A stretch of 64,000 nucleotides of DNA from Morella rubra (GCA_003952965.2 CM025853.1:10487161-10551160), one strand, 5' to 3'; shown: positions 13,277-26,095, numbered from the stretch's first letter. Program-made: numbers and translations. The notes: generated from the sequence alone by a model not told the origin.

Positions 13277-13722
13277 TTACTTGTTGGATTTTGAGAGGGG
13301 GCCTGAGAACACCACTTGCTCGTGATTCTTCTATCAAGACTCAATAAGGATTTTATGCATAATATTCTAACAGCATTTGAAAAAAAGCATCTATTTATTT
13401 AGAAATCAATGTGTTTTGAACTCTATTTTTATTTTCCTTCTAAAAGGAGTTAACATAGAAAAAAAAAAAATTAGGAAAAAAAAAAAAATAATTGATTAAA
13501 GATGTGATCGGACCCAAGCTCGATCCAAACTCTATACCACCAGTGACCTGAAAATGCAAAAGATGATGAACGGTAATTTACCAATTCTAGAGATTTTGAA
13601 GGACATTTTTTGGTAATTTTGGTAAAATGGTAAAAAACGAAAAATCATGTTACGCGGCTAGAGAGAGAAGCTAAGAAAAAAAAATTGAAGTTTATTAAAA
13701 AAAATAATAGTAAGAAAATGAT

Positions 13723-14122
13723 GGCTATGTTTAGTTTGGTTTTAAAAATATTTTTTTTTATAATGATTAAGAATTTTTTTTGAGATATATATGTTTTTAG
13801 GTGTTTGTGAGAATAATAGGGTCCATAGAAATGATGTTTAGAAAGAGAATTTTTTTTAAAATTTATTCTCTTTGAAGATGTGAGAGTAAAAAAATATGTT
13901 TGAAAATAAGATTTTTGTGAGATGAGTTTTTATGGGTTTTAGTATTTTTTTTTTGAATTTATATGTTGTTTTTTCTCCTAAATTGAGGTCAATGATTAAA
14001 TAAAATTTTGTATTGAAGATTGAAATGTACTTTTTTGTGTAAAAAAAATCATGTTTGGATTAGAAAACGTTTTTTTTTTTTTAAAAAAAAAACGCTTTGA
14101 ATATCCTTAAACAAACATAGCC
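13723..14122. mobile_element. short-TIR MITE (GGCTATGTTT ends)
   Basis: The left end is GGCTATGTTTAGTTTGG and the right end reverse-complements to GGCTATGTTTGTTTAAGG. The interior of about 400 bases is very AT-rich and includes a T-run/A-run foldback near 14070-14092. The ends resemble PIF/Harbinger or hAT MITEs; a clean target duplication was not found, so the superfamily is open. Confidence 0.65.
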
Positions 14123-14219
14123 GAGTTTCTTGCATTTTGAAACCCCATGGTTTGCTGTCATGCATACTTCTTATTCTCAAGTTTCTTTTAAATGTTTGGT
14201 GTGAGTCCCTTAAATTTGA

Positions 14220-14242
14220 CTCTCTCTCTCTCTCTCTCTCTC
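14220..14242. repeat. (CT)n microsatellite
   Basis: About 11 CT units in a row, in intergenic DNA. The stretch from here to 15312 holds no recognised gene or element. Confidence 0.9.
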
Positions 14243-15317
14243 GCTCTAGGTGCGTGCTTGCGTCAGTACTAATAGCATGTGGGCGATGAAGAGATAGTAG
14301 CAGATTCAACAACTATAACAGTACAATCAATATAAACTGAAAAAGAGCCGAAATAATCAATGAAGTCAATGGCTTAGGAAAAAGGTCAATGGCAGTGACA
14401 GATCGTGAAAAGTCTATATTAAGAGACTCTTGCGTTAGAAGCAATGAATTTTGCGTGCCTCAAGGATAAAGGGGAAATGCAAAAGGAAAAGATCTAACTA
14501 TGTATCTAAGGAAGAAGAAACGAAAGGTTTGAGAAAGTAATTAATTTGCTAAGTAGGGGAAGAGAGAGATGGAGGAGACAGAGCTTGTCCCTTCTCCTCT
14601 ACCGCTTCATATGGGATTTAAGGTTTCACAATCTCCTTGAACTCTTGACATCCTTGTCAAGCCTCTCAAAATCCATATATATTGGTGGTTACTAGGTGAA
14701 AGAAATTAAAATAAACCCAATGCATAATTGAAAGATAATATAGAGATATGAGAGAAATAATAAAGAGAGATAAAGATATAAGTGATTCGGTCTAGATAAC
14801 CTACATCCATTATAAAAGCCTTTTATAGCTGTATTTTATATTATGAGTTCATATAAAGTACAAGTTAAAAGTCTTTATTTATAGATAAAATACAAAGCAT
14901 GATATGAAGGATATTCATGCATTTAAACTTGAATTTTTGAGATCTTGACAATATCTCACATTAAAATTGAATCTCTGATATCGTAATAATATTATATCAA
15001 ATCTTATAAATTGATTATGATATTATCTCTAACACTAGGCTCACTTTACTTCATTTGTAATAATCCAAGAAAGTGCTAGTCACATCTCCATATAATTTTA
15101 AAAGGACTAATTAAGGTTGCTTTTGAAACTCTTTAAAATCAGTTTAACGTTTAATTCTACCTAATAAGGTTTCAATGTGAGATTTGACATTTCTAGAACT
15201 CATTTCTCATTCATAGGATTAAATATATATGATAGTAAGATTTTTGGATATAAGCTATTATAATAGTAAGACTGTTAAATAATGGAATATCAGTCCTATC
15301 TTATTTTTTATTTTCTC

Positions 15318-15425
15318 TGTTGGATTTGGCTACACTAAATACTTTGTCTATAAAGCTAAGTGGAGAAAATAAAATACTTCAATTAAAGCTTTTATTCCAC
15401 TTGAGAAATAACACAAACGTTACAT
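15318..15425 (-). repeat. truncated 3' LTR of the Copia element
   Basis: About 108 bases match the low-coordinate end of the 5' LTR (19305 onward) at roughly 88% by eye, then the match stops and RNase H sequence follows. Only the 3' third of this LTR remains. Confidence 0.85.
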
Positions 15426-18400
15426 GAAACAATGAATTCTTGGCCAAAGCTATTGCCGACTTGTTATCCACAAAGATATTCGTTGGATCATTTTTCGAGA
15501 CATGAAGCTCATTTAACAAAGACATTTGTCAAATTGCTTGACGAACACAACTTGACATAGCAACATACTCTGCTTTACAAGTAGATAGTGTAACAATGAG
15601 ACGTTGCTTCTTTGAGGATCAAGTAAAAGCCGCATTTTCCACGAAGAAAAGAAGCCGGGTTGTGCTTTTTATTTCATCGACATCTCTATCTCAATCACTA
15701 TTACAATAGCCCAAAAGCTTGAAATCATTTGAAAATTAATAAAGCAATCAATGTTCAAGTGTACCTATGATGTACCAAAGAATTCTTTTAGCCACCTTCA
15801 AGTGAGAGAAAGTAAGAGCTTTCATGTATCGACTAACAAGTCTAAACCCAAAAAGAATATTCAACCTCTAACAAGGCTTTTGAAAAATATTGGATCTACA
15901 TTTTCTCCATCTTCATGCCTTGACAATTTGATGGCACATTCAACGGGTGTGATCTACATCTTGCAATAATCGATTTTGAACTTCTTAAGAATGTCTTTAG
16001 CATAACATTCTTGAGAAATGAAAATGTCATCCTCCATTTGCTTTACTTCAATGCCAAGATAAAAGCACATGGGACCAATATCATCTCAAACTCTCGAGTC
16101 ATTAATTTCTTGAATTCTTCAAACATAGTAGGATTACTTCCTAAAAATATTAAGTCATCCATATACAAACATACGAGAAATATATCTCCATATTGATTCA
16201 CCTTTGTGTAAAGAGCATGTTCATAGGACATTTCAAAATTTTTTTTTTATCTTGGAAGTACTTGTCAATTTTACTATTCTACGCCCTTGACGCTTGCTTC
16301 AAGCCATATAAAGGCTTTCTTCAATTTCAAAACTTTCTTTTCTTGCCATTTCACAATATAACCCAAAAGTTATTGCACATAGAATTCATTTTGAAGAAAA
16401 CCATTCAAGAAAGCGAATTGATATCCATTTGATGAATTTTCCAACTATTTTAAGCTGCCAAAGAAATAATCAATCGAATAGTTTTCAAGCGGGCAACGGG
16501 TGCAAATACCTCATCATAGTCAATTCCGGGCCTTTGACTATATCCTTTGGTAACTAGTCTTTCATCGTATCTCTTCCTTCACCACTCGAATTCTTCTTTG
16601 CCTTGTACACCTGTTTGACTCCAATTTGTTTATGCCCTTTTGGAAGTGTAGCAAACTCCCATGGTTAATTCTTCTCTATGGCTTTGATTTCTTCATCCAT
16701 AGCATTCCTCTGCCATTTGTCTTGTGCTGCTTCTTTAAAGTTCATAGGCACACTATCGGCAAAGAGATAAAAAAGAATTAGATCGTGTAATCATTACGTT
16801 AGCTTCTTCGTGGCTTCGCTGATCTCTTGGAAATTTCTCTTGTCTTGTGGTCCTTCACTTGAACTTTCTTTCCTTGATGATGAAGTAGATAGACTTTGAA
16901 AGGAAGATAGTGATGTTGAAGGAGGAGAGTGTGTAGATAGCTTCAAAAATTCATTTTTTGTGCTCATCTGTAAAGAAATGAAGAAAATGATAGTCTTCTT
17001 TCGAAGAATTTCAATCCCACACACTTGCTTCATCTAACTCAACATCTTGACTAACATTGGTATTATGATTGATTGGATTGTATAACTTGTAGCCTTTGGA
17101 TCTTGAATCATGGTTGATGAAGACTAATTTTGTGCTTTTGTCATCTAACTTGGATCTCTATTCATCCAGCACATGTGCAAACAATACTTTCAAAAATATG
17201 CAAATGATAAATACTTGGCTTGATTCAGCTCCATTTTTTTTTAGAAGTTTTGTCTTTTTTATGGGATATAGATTTTAAGCACATTGCACAAGCAACCATT
17301 TCCGCCCAAAGTTCTTTTGGCAAGGCTTTGCCTTTCAACATATTTCGGACTATGTTGAGAATGGTTCGATTTTTTTCTCTCGGTAACCCCATTTTGTTGT
17401 GGGGAGCTTGGAACCGTTAAAGGATGCTGAATTCCATTTTCTTAACAGAATCTTTTGAAGATATTTGATGTGTATTCACCCCCTCTATCGGATCGTAAAG
17501 CCTTTATTTTATAGCCACTTTGTTTTTTAAAAAGTGCTTTGAAATTTTTGAATGTTTCAAATACTTTCGATTTTTCTTTGAGAAATAGACCCATGTTTTT
17601 TTTGGCTAAAATCATCAATAAATAAAAGAAAGTATTTGTTCTTACCAAATGATGGTGGATTGAATGGGCCACAAATATCCGAGTGAACAAGTTCTAGTGG
17701 TTTCGTTGCTCTTGTACTAGCCTCATTTAGAAAACTTTTTCTTGATTGCTTCCTAAAGAGACATTCTTCACAAAATTGATTTGGATACTTAATAGAAGGT
17801 AAGCCATTCACCATCTTTTTCTTAGCTAGCAATTGAAATCTTCAAGTCTCAAGTGCCAAAGCCAATTTGAATATTCAACACAAGTCATCAAGCATTTCGC
17901 CACATCGATTTGAATGTTAAGTAGAAACATCCAGTTCTTTGTAATTGGAATTTAGGCTATCAAACTCCCCATTTCATCTCTTATTGAAAAGACTGCGATT
18001 TTTTATTAGAATACCATAGCCTTTCGCTAAGAGTTGTCCTAAGCTTAAAATACTGCTCTTCATGCTTGACACATAATAAACATTAGTCATAAATTGATGA
18101 CCTTCATTTTCAAGCGAATCAAAATTGTACTTTTTCCTTTGATCAAAACTTTGGACAAGTCTCTAAAAGTAATCTTTCTGCTCATGGATTCGTCGATCTC
18201 CATAAAATTATTTTTCTCTCTACACATATGGTTACTTACTACATTGTCAAGATACCACAATTTTTTTTTTCATTTTCTTCTCCTTTGTTACAACACCAAA
18301 GTGTGCTTTGTTTTTTCTTTTTCAATATAGTTGGCTTCTTCTTCAATATTGTTAGCGCTTCTATATTCCCATGAATAATGATCATATTTTTCACAATTGA

Positions 18401-19289
18401 AACATTAATGAATTTGGGATTTGTCATACCCCCTTGGATTTGATCTTAAATTGTTTCTTCTTCCACACTTTCTTGATGACTATTTTTTGTCTCCATTATT
18501 GGAAAAATGATGATCATCTATTCCACGTCTTTTTTCTCTTACATTTCTTCCTCGGCCTCTACCTTGACCACGACCATGTCCTCATCCTTTGTGACCTCCA
18601 TCTCTCTCATCTTCCTTGTCCTTGAGAGAGAGCCTTGTAGCTAGAACTTGCTCTAATGACTCTTCCTTCTTCTTGTTGAGCCTTTCTTCGTGAGCTTGTA
18701 GAGATCCTATGAGTTGATCAATTGTCATGGCTTCCAAATCTTTCTACTCCTCGATAGTCACAATAATGTAGTCAAATTTTGGTTGTAAAGAACAAAGATC
18801 TTTTCGATGACATGAACATAGTTCAACTTTTCTCCATACCTTTTCATTTGTTTGACTCGGATTCTTTCATGTATAAGACTTCAAATTAACTCGAATTCTT
18901 TCATGCGTAATACTTCAAATTCACCTAGTAGTGTTTGAAGTCAAACCTTCTTCACTTTGTCCACTCCTTGATATAAAATCTCCCATGCTTGCTTGGAGGT
19001 GGTTTCTTTTGCCACCTTTTAGAACATAGCTTCATCCAAATATTGATGGATGAGCATGAACACTTGTTGATCATTCTTCCATGCCTTCTAAAAAGAATCC
19101 CTTTCAATATGACGCAATTGAGCATCATCACTAGGCTCTTCAAATCCTTTTTCTACAACATCCCATGCATCCTGAGATCCAAGTAATGTCTTCATTTGAA
19201 TGCACCAATTATCAAAATTATTTTTTGAAAGGAGAGGAAAATGAAAGAGAAATGTGGAATTTGCCAATTTTTCTAGGATAACAAATCTA

Positions 19290-19301
19290 GCTCTGAGACC
19301 A
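19290..19301 (-). other. Copia primer-binding site
   Basis: On the minus strand this reads TGGTCTCAGAGC, one base from TGGTATCAGAGC, the usual initiator-methionine tRNA binding site of plant Copia elements. It sits three bases inside the 5' LTR. Confidence 0.85.
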
Positions 19302-19304
19302 CTT

Positions 19305-19637
19305 TGTTGGATTGAGCTACATTTAATACTTTATCTATGAAGCTAAGAGGAGAAAATAAAATACTTCAACAAAAGCTTTATTTCACTTGAGAAATAACAC
19401 AAAGGTTATGTGGATATTTATATCTAATCCACAATGAGATTTTACAACTTTTAAAATATAATACCCAAATAAATTTCACATAACTCATCATAGTAAATTT
19501 CATTTAACTCCCACATGATGAGAATATTAAAAGTCTCAAACTCTTCAACTTTGTAACCTATAAGAATACTAAAAGACATAACCTCTCCATTAACTAATTT
19601 ATTGGAAATAAACTCTAATTAAGTTTAATAACCAACA
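19305..19637 (-). repeat. 5' LTR of the Copia element (333 bp)
   Basis: Bounded by TGTTGG and CCAACA on the plus strand, so it has the inverted TG...CA ends of an LTR. The PBS adjoins on the inner side and the TTCTC target duplication on the outer side. Confidence 0.88.
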
Positions 19638-19904
19638 TTCTCCATCTTTACTTTGTCATTAGTATATGGAGTCCTCTCAACTATTGAGGACCTTTTGCGT
19701 TGATTTAAGTCTTATAAATTAAACCACTTAAATTTTTGTCTCTCAAGTACTCTTTCTCTTCTCTTTATATTATGTTTCAATTCAACATTTATCTTATCAA
19801 CCACCTATGGACATGACATATTGGTCTTGTACAGTGTACTAATGGTGAAATCCACCAAGAACCTAACCTAATCATGTACTTCAGCAATATTGCAGCATTT
19901 GGCT

Positions 19905-19949
19905 TAACTATTTAATGAATTTTTTTTTTCTAAGTAACTATTTAATGAA
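19905..19949 (-). repeat. tail-only micro-insertion with 15-bp direct repeats
   Basis: The 15 bases taactatttaatgaa occur at 19905-19919 and 19935-19949, identical. Between them are 15 bases: about ten T, then CTAAG. On the minus strand this is CTTAG then poly(A), very like the insert at 4370-4385. Confidence 0.8.
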
Positions 19950-21087
19950 AATTAATCTATAACTTTCTTCACACATGTTAAACGGCACCTGAAATGCCAA
20001 GAAACCTTTATGTTATCTTTCCATCTAGACAAAGAGACAGATATAATTGTCTCAATAGGCCAAGCTGGGTTTTAAAGCCACTTCAATAATTGAGTCTGTC
20101 AGCCAAAAAGTCCAGCAGATGAACCAAATGAGTACTGTACATATATGACGACAAAATAGTGATGTCACGCTGTGCGAGAAATTGAAAAGAAAAATTCCCA
20201 TCTAAATGCCCCTCATTCTGCTCAGCGTTATTGCTACCGACCTTAACAGCTTTTTCCTTCTTTTATATTATATTTTCTTTCACTAACCTCTTTTCCCCTG
20301 TCACGTCCTCGAATAGTTTTCCTGGAAAGCATTCACTTGCGTTGGTTTCTAGGACCTCTTTCAGGCCCACGCAGGGGGATGGTCCTCCAAATATGCCTGG
20401 CTGGAAATCATAGACCACAAGCGATATTTTCAGTGGCATATAGATAAAAAGCAACACGGTCTTCCTTTCCCATCACCACCTGCTGAATACTGTGAAATTA
20501 ATTGAAGCTTTAATAATTTGAAAGAAAGCCACCAACAAGGACTCATTGAAAGGTTTATGTGCAATTAGTACGTAATTCGGAATCAACAAGTCACTGAGCA
20601 AGAAATCATCTTCCTACAAGTAACCTCAGTTTTACCGTCTCTAGAGGATGTTACCTTCCTGAGAAAACTCCAAATGAATGCAACAAAGGGTTGTGAACCG
20701 AAGGAAACAGTGAAATCATAGATATGCGTGTGGAGGGCTTCTTATTTCAGCCACGTCGGCGCCGGCATTAGGTACAGACCACCCAGACAGACAGAGAGCT
20801 CACCCTGGATAGCACTTAGATTATAACCATGTCTTTGATGGTTGTTTTTGGGTATATTCTAGGGCCTTTGAGGGATGTTTTTTTTTGGTATCTTTTCTAA
20901 TGTCTTTGAGGTTTTCTGTTCTCTGTATGCTCTAAGTATCAGCCAATCCAATTGATGGTACGTTCATCTCCCTTTTCTCTCGTAGTTATCTACTCCTTGA
21001 AAGCAACGTTAGAACAATCCCAGCTATGCCATATAATGTGGTCCTTGTAATTATGCTGGTCTAAAGTGGTCAGGCTTCAGTTCTACG

Positions 21088-21548
21088 GAGAGAGAGAGAG
21101 AGAAGTGGCCAGGCTCGGTTCCTAGGGTAGAGAGAGAGAGAGAGTTTGTGTGCGTGTGTGTGCAAGGATGGTTGGAGATAAGTGGTGGGGGGAGGACGGC
21201 ATGTATATATGGAAACAAAATTGGAGAAAAAATGGAAAGATAGTTGGGTTAAATAGGGCTTTCAAGTGTGGATGGGACTATTGCCATTTTGATATAAGGT
21301 GAGATGGGGCTTGTAGTTAGGGCACTCGGTGATTGGCTAGGTTTTGGAGAAGGTCTATGTATATGCCAGTGGGAAGTACAAGCACAAGCAACTCTTTCTT
21401 GACAACGTGAGAGAGAGAGAGAGAGAGACAGACAGAGGGCTTTTCAAAGAAAAGTGAAACAGATAAGCGCGCATGGGAGGGAACCCAACGACATTCTCAC
21501 ATAGACTTGATAGATAGACATGGAAGGAGAGAGAGAGATATAGAGATG
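21088..21548. repeat. cluster of (GA)n tracts upstream of the TCP gene
   Basis: Several GA runs (near 21088, 21132, 21412 and 21530) and one GT run (near 21150) lie 1.0-1.4 kb upstream of the TCP start. GA tracts can bind BPC/GAGA-type plant factors, but here they may simply be microsatellites. Confidence 0.7.
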
Positions 21549-22518
21549 GGATATCTCCTTTTGGTGAAAGGGACAGCCTCTACTAAGAAGCCCAGTCAAA
21601 GAATGCATTGGCTCTCATTGCAGGCTCACAGTGCATTCCCCTTGGATTGAAATAATTGTACTCCGCTAAACACAGCTAGCTAGGTGTAGGTTAAAGTTCG
21701 TGCGTACGACACAGACCTACTAAATATCTGAAAAAAAAGGTAAAAATTCTGCTACACATGAATCATCCAATAAATGGTCATAAGCCAGAACCAAACCAGC
21801 CCTAACACACTTGCCACTTCTCCCTAAATAGATACATACATATTCAAACATAAGGTTCGAGCGCGTAGTGAAACTAAAAAAAAAAAAGCACACACATACA
21901 CTCAAGGTTGGCGAATATGGAGTCCATGCAAGATCTTGGTGACCGACGGGCCTGCTGAAAATTTTGGGGGTGGAGGAGTCATCAAGGTCTCACCTGAAGA
22001 CAACGTGAAGTGGCACGATTTCTTGGAATTTTCTTATCCACTCATACTTCCCAAATATCGCTTCAAGGAGCCGTGTACTGTTTGTCAAAAAGAAAGAAAA
22101 AGATGGCTCTTTGTCTGCAATAAATTCCCCCGTCCGGCTCCTTTACCTCCACACCATCTTTATTCAAATCTTCTCTCTCAAACCCACAGTATTGTAGCTC
22201 CGCTGTCTTTCTCAACCTGTAGTCATTGCTTCAGGGAGGTAGTAGATCTACTATTTACCACTCTAACACACACAAAAGCAAACGCACATGATATAGGATG
22301 CATTTAGACAAATAATTGTATTATCCGGCTGTCCTTCTCAAGCTCTGGTGGGAAACAGTGAAACGGGGCTGTCTTTCTCAAGTCCTGGTTCCGATTTGCA
22401 GCGAGCTAAAACGAAATGAATTGCAAAAGATTGAAGCCTACGTCATTCTCATGCTGTAACAGTTCCAGTGGCCACCGTCACGTCTAGCTAGGGTTGTCCA
22501 GTGCAGTTGAAATCACAG

Positions 22519-23839
22519 ATGTATCCCTCAAACAGTTGCAATATTGGCAATGACCCCATCTACTATCCTTACCATCCATTCCAGCGACCTTTTCTAAATG
22601 ACATCAGTATCTCCAGTCCAAAACAAGCTGGAGACCCTTCTCTTGTATCCTTCTACGGCCACTTCCCCTCCCCCTTCGAAGATGACGACGTTTTACTCCA
22701 AAAATACCACGAACAGATTCTTCATCAGCAAACCATAATGAGACCTGACAATAACATAACCGGAGCTGTCGCTAACATGGTGGAATCCAACACATATCAC
22801 ATCAATGGGGAAAGAGTGGCCGAGCAGATCCCGAGAAAAAGATCATCCAAGAGAGATCGCCACAGCAAGATTAACACTGCACGAGGACCAAGGGATCGGA
22901 GAATGAGATTGTCCCTTGATGTTGCCCGCAAGTTTTTTGGCCTGCAAGATATGCTACGCTTTGACAAGGCTAGCAAGACTGTTGAATGGTTACTCATACA
23001 GGCAAAAGCTGAAATCAAGAAGCTAGCAAGAGAAGTGAAATGCAGTGGCAGTGTTGGTGCTTGCAAGAGTGCTTCTTCTACTTCTGAGTGCGAAGTGGTG
23101 TCTGGCAGCGATCAAGTTGCAATTTATAATGGAAATCATCGAGGCAGCGTTTCCGAAGAGAAACCCTCGAGTTTTGCTGCAAAAGAGAAGAAGACTAGGC
23201 AGTGGCGGAGAATTGCATTTCACCCTCTTGCAAGGGAGTCAAGGGAGAAAGCAAGGGCGAGGGCAAGGGAGAGGACAAGAGAGAAGAATCGTCGGAGGCT
23301 TGATCAAAAAAAGTTAAATGATCAGGAGGTGACGGCCAACTGTGACTTGAGCCGATTCGGTTCATGGAGTCCCTTTGAAACTGGAGAAGAATCTGGAACC
23401 CAAAGCCAGAACATTAACCCATCCTGGGAGTTACAACCTGAGGTCGAAGAAAGAAGCTCTCATGAGCGAAATCATGATTTAGGGGCTGCGGAAGACATGG
23501 TTAATGACGATGCTTTGGTGACTATTGGAAGGTGGAGCCCATCTCCTGTGGTTTTCAATTATTCCCTGAACCATACTGGAATCCCCCAAGAGGTAAGTTC
23601 CATAAACAAGTATACTGAATTTTGCGCAGATACCCTGTGAGATTTAACTTATATAAGGTGTCGATCTAGCTATTTTGTGTTATGACAAGCATGCATATAT
23701 GTTCCAACGGATAGTGTTCGAGATGCACTACTACATGTTTGTGATTACTAACTCATACAATTGTTTGCAGCATCAATTCGGGGACTATCAATTCCTTGGC
23801 AAACCATGGGAAGCCGGCAACAATCATAGTCTATACTAA
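22519..23839 (+). CDS. BRC1: CYC/TB1-clade TCP transcription factor, BRC1/TCP18-like
   Basis: Nuclear DNA-binding protein; BRC1/TB1 members repress axillary bud outgrowth. Exon 1 is 22519-23592 and exon 2 is 23771-23839, with a GTAAGT donor and TTTGCAG acceptor; 380 residues. The start is the ATG of [10 protein letters not shown]; the frame is open a little upstream but has no earlier ATG. The TCP basic-helix-loop-helix domain is at about 107-166 ([20 protein letters not shown], then FGLQDML and [12 protein letters not shown]). An ECE motif is at 190-192 and an arginine-rich R domain at 235-259 ([19 protein letters not shown]); together these define the ECE-CYC/TB1 clade. FGLQDML, the late EESGTQS stretch and the C-terminal FLGKPWE point to BRC1 rather than CYC2. 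Adjacency to MSH2, as in Arabidopsis, supports this. CYC3/TCP12 is the main alternative. Confidence 0.9.
23593..23770 (+). other. 3'-proximal BRC1 intron
   Basis: A 178-base GT-AG intron close to the stop codon. If retained, translation continues for 16 codons and stops at 23640, replacing the normal C-terminal 22 residues. Confidence 0.85.
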
Positions 23840-26095
23840 CGAGGACTCTCTCTCGTTTCGCTGATCATGCGTTAAGTGAATAAGCATTTTCAGTATGATA
23901 TGTGATGCTTTCTTATTTCTGTTTGAGATGTAAAATAGAGATGTATCTGATCTCATTGCGCAATTCTTGTGAACTGTTTTGTTAATGATAGTTCTGTCTA
24001 GCTCTTTCATTTTCAGAATCTTATCTCCTTGTCCGCTTCCGTTCTGAATATTAATAGAACTGAGTAGCTAGAATACGCACAGATAAACCATCCACATCAT
24101 CAGGTAGATTAGCAGGCCTGATAGTGCAAACTATGAAGTCTTTTGTGTGGTCAATATCGACTAACAATCAACTAATGCCAAAGAAATGTGTTCCATACTT
24201 CTTGTAGTACTTCGTTTCCGCTTTTAGGCTTTACCTTCAAATTTTCTATCTATGATTTGTGTTCTTACGTTCATGAACTGAATATAATTTCCATATCTTA
24301 ATGTTTTAAGTCTATTTGTATTTGATAAGGGTTAGGGTTGCTTCTGATCTGTAGAATATTTCTTTCTTGTCTGTGGGCTAAATATTGCTAAGTGCATTAA
24401 TCTAGTGAATGATGAATTTGGTTTATCTTTTGAGATGTGATGGAATAGACATTTGAGTGATCCACTATCCACTTTCAGGTCTTGTTTTCAAAGTCCATTG
24501 AAACCTAGGTAGTGAAATTTCAACATTCCAATTATCTCATGACATGATAAACTGCCATAACAACATAACCCGTGAAAGAAAGATCCGAAGAAACTTTATA
24601 TGATAGATATATCAAATTAAACAATTAAGAGGAGACACTAATTTCCTGACGTGGGGAGGGGATGTATCATGTATGGCCATGGAGCTGTCAGGCTTTCTAA
24701 CTCAGAGCATGTAAAAATCAATGATACTTTTATTATTACCCAATAAGCATGATGATAAAAAAATTAATGAAAGGTTGAACTCAATTGATATCTGATCAAC
24801 GAGGATGAAGGAGAAAAGATAAAAAAAAAAACATAGAATTAGTGCTGTTCTAGTGACAAGATCACATGACAGAATATCTTAAACCTTGAGGCACATGATC
24901 ATATAGGCAAATCTACACATTCCTAATGAACGTAGGGCTTCCAAATATATATTTATATCCTTTGCTTTTGCCGATGGAAGAAGAGTTTCAGGGCAAGTAC
25001 TTTCTGTCGCACAAAGAAGCAATAGTTCTTCTCATGACTTCAAACAAATAATAATTTAAGTATTTATCATCATTGGTAGGCAATTAGTTATAATTATAGG
25101 AAAGAAGGTGTAAATATGCAGATCTAGTGGAAGTCAGAGTATTTAAATTTATGTCTCATGTCTATGTTGCAATTCAGCTGGACTGCTCAATTAATAGGGT
25201 CTATATATCCAGATCTCGCTTTTACTTGGGATATTTGTTTCTGATCCTGAAGTAAATCGAAGTGTAAATGATCTCTTATTTCAAGTATATTCTGATAGCA
25301 TTACGTCTAAGGCGCTGGCACATCATTTTGTGGGTGTCATTGCAGTAATTTGTATTTGCTTATATATGGTTTGTCAATATTTGAGCAACACAAATCGGCA
25401 ATAGGCCATATAGACTTTTATCCTAAAGATTTAATTCAGTTCGTATAAGTTATCCATGCTTGTTTAATATGAGCTTTATAAAGTGCTGATGGATGTATCA
25501 ATGTCTTAGTCTTCTTTCTCCAATATATTTAAAAGTTTGAGTTTTCCATTAAATGTACATTTAAACTAGAAATACTTGGCTGATAGCCAATGCCAACAAG
25601 CACTAGAAGAGATAATATCAATCTTGATATGTAAAAGATCCCTTTTTGGATCCTAAAAAATGAGGGGAAAGTAAATTAGAATGGTTATATTGCTTAAGAA
25701 ACCATCTTCCTCCCATTATACACAAATAGCACTTCAACCATTTCCCTTAATTCTTTTATAACAAATGAAAATAAGTGCGGGAAAATAAGCAAGATGTTTA
25801 GGAATTCGAAAGATACATTTAATAGTCATTACTGACCATTAACCAAAAAGAAAAATTTGATAGCCATGCCTATAAGGGGCATACAAAGAGCTTTCTTTCT
25901 TTCGCTGTTATTCATTAATTCTAGAGTTGCATCTAATAGTCAGGCATTTGCTGACACACTACTGATTGTCTCTCCCCAAGGGTGTAGCAAATTTGTTATT
26001 GTTGAGCTAAGTTTTTGCAACCGCGTGAAACATAGGTGAAAGCATTTTCACACATGCCACAAACTCAATTAATACATGGCTGACTGGAAAACTAG
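23840..26095. other. intergenic, nothing recognised
   Basis: The first few hundred bases probably contain the 3' UTR of the TCP gene. The rest is AT-rich, without a convincing reading frame, RNA gene or transposon end on either strand. Confidence 0.6.

Larger units (their letters stand above)
15318..19637 (-). mobile_element. degenerate Ty1/Copia retrotransposon, minus orientation
   Basis: The ends are TGTTGG at 15318 and CCAACA at 19637, flanked by the same 5 bases TTCTC (15313-15317 and 19638-19642), a perfect target duplication. A primer-binding site lies at 19290-19301. On the minus strand the Copia order is kept: gag with a decayed zinc knuckle (about 18430-18385, CFNCEKYDHYSWEY, last Cys replaced by Tyr), integrase (HSDICGPF near 17700), reverse transcriptase ([11 protein letters not shown] near 16510; YMDDL near 16160), RNase H (FVDNKSAIALAK near 15455). 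Many stops and frameshifts make it inactive. RNase H runs almost directly into a piece of LTR, so the end of the polyprotein and most of the 3' LTR were deleted after insertion. Confidence 0.92.

Noticed and set aside
22797..23317. Extra frames overlapping the TCP coding region
   Set aside because: Out-of-frame and antisense shadows of the TCP and R domains, caused by biased composition.
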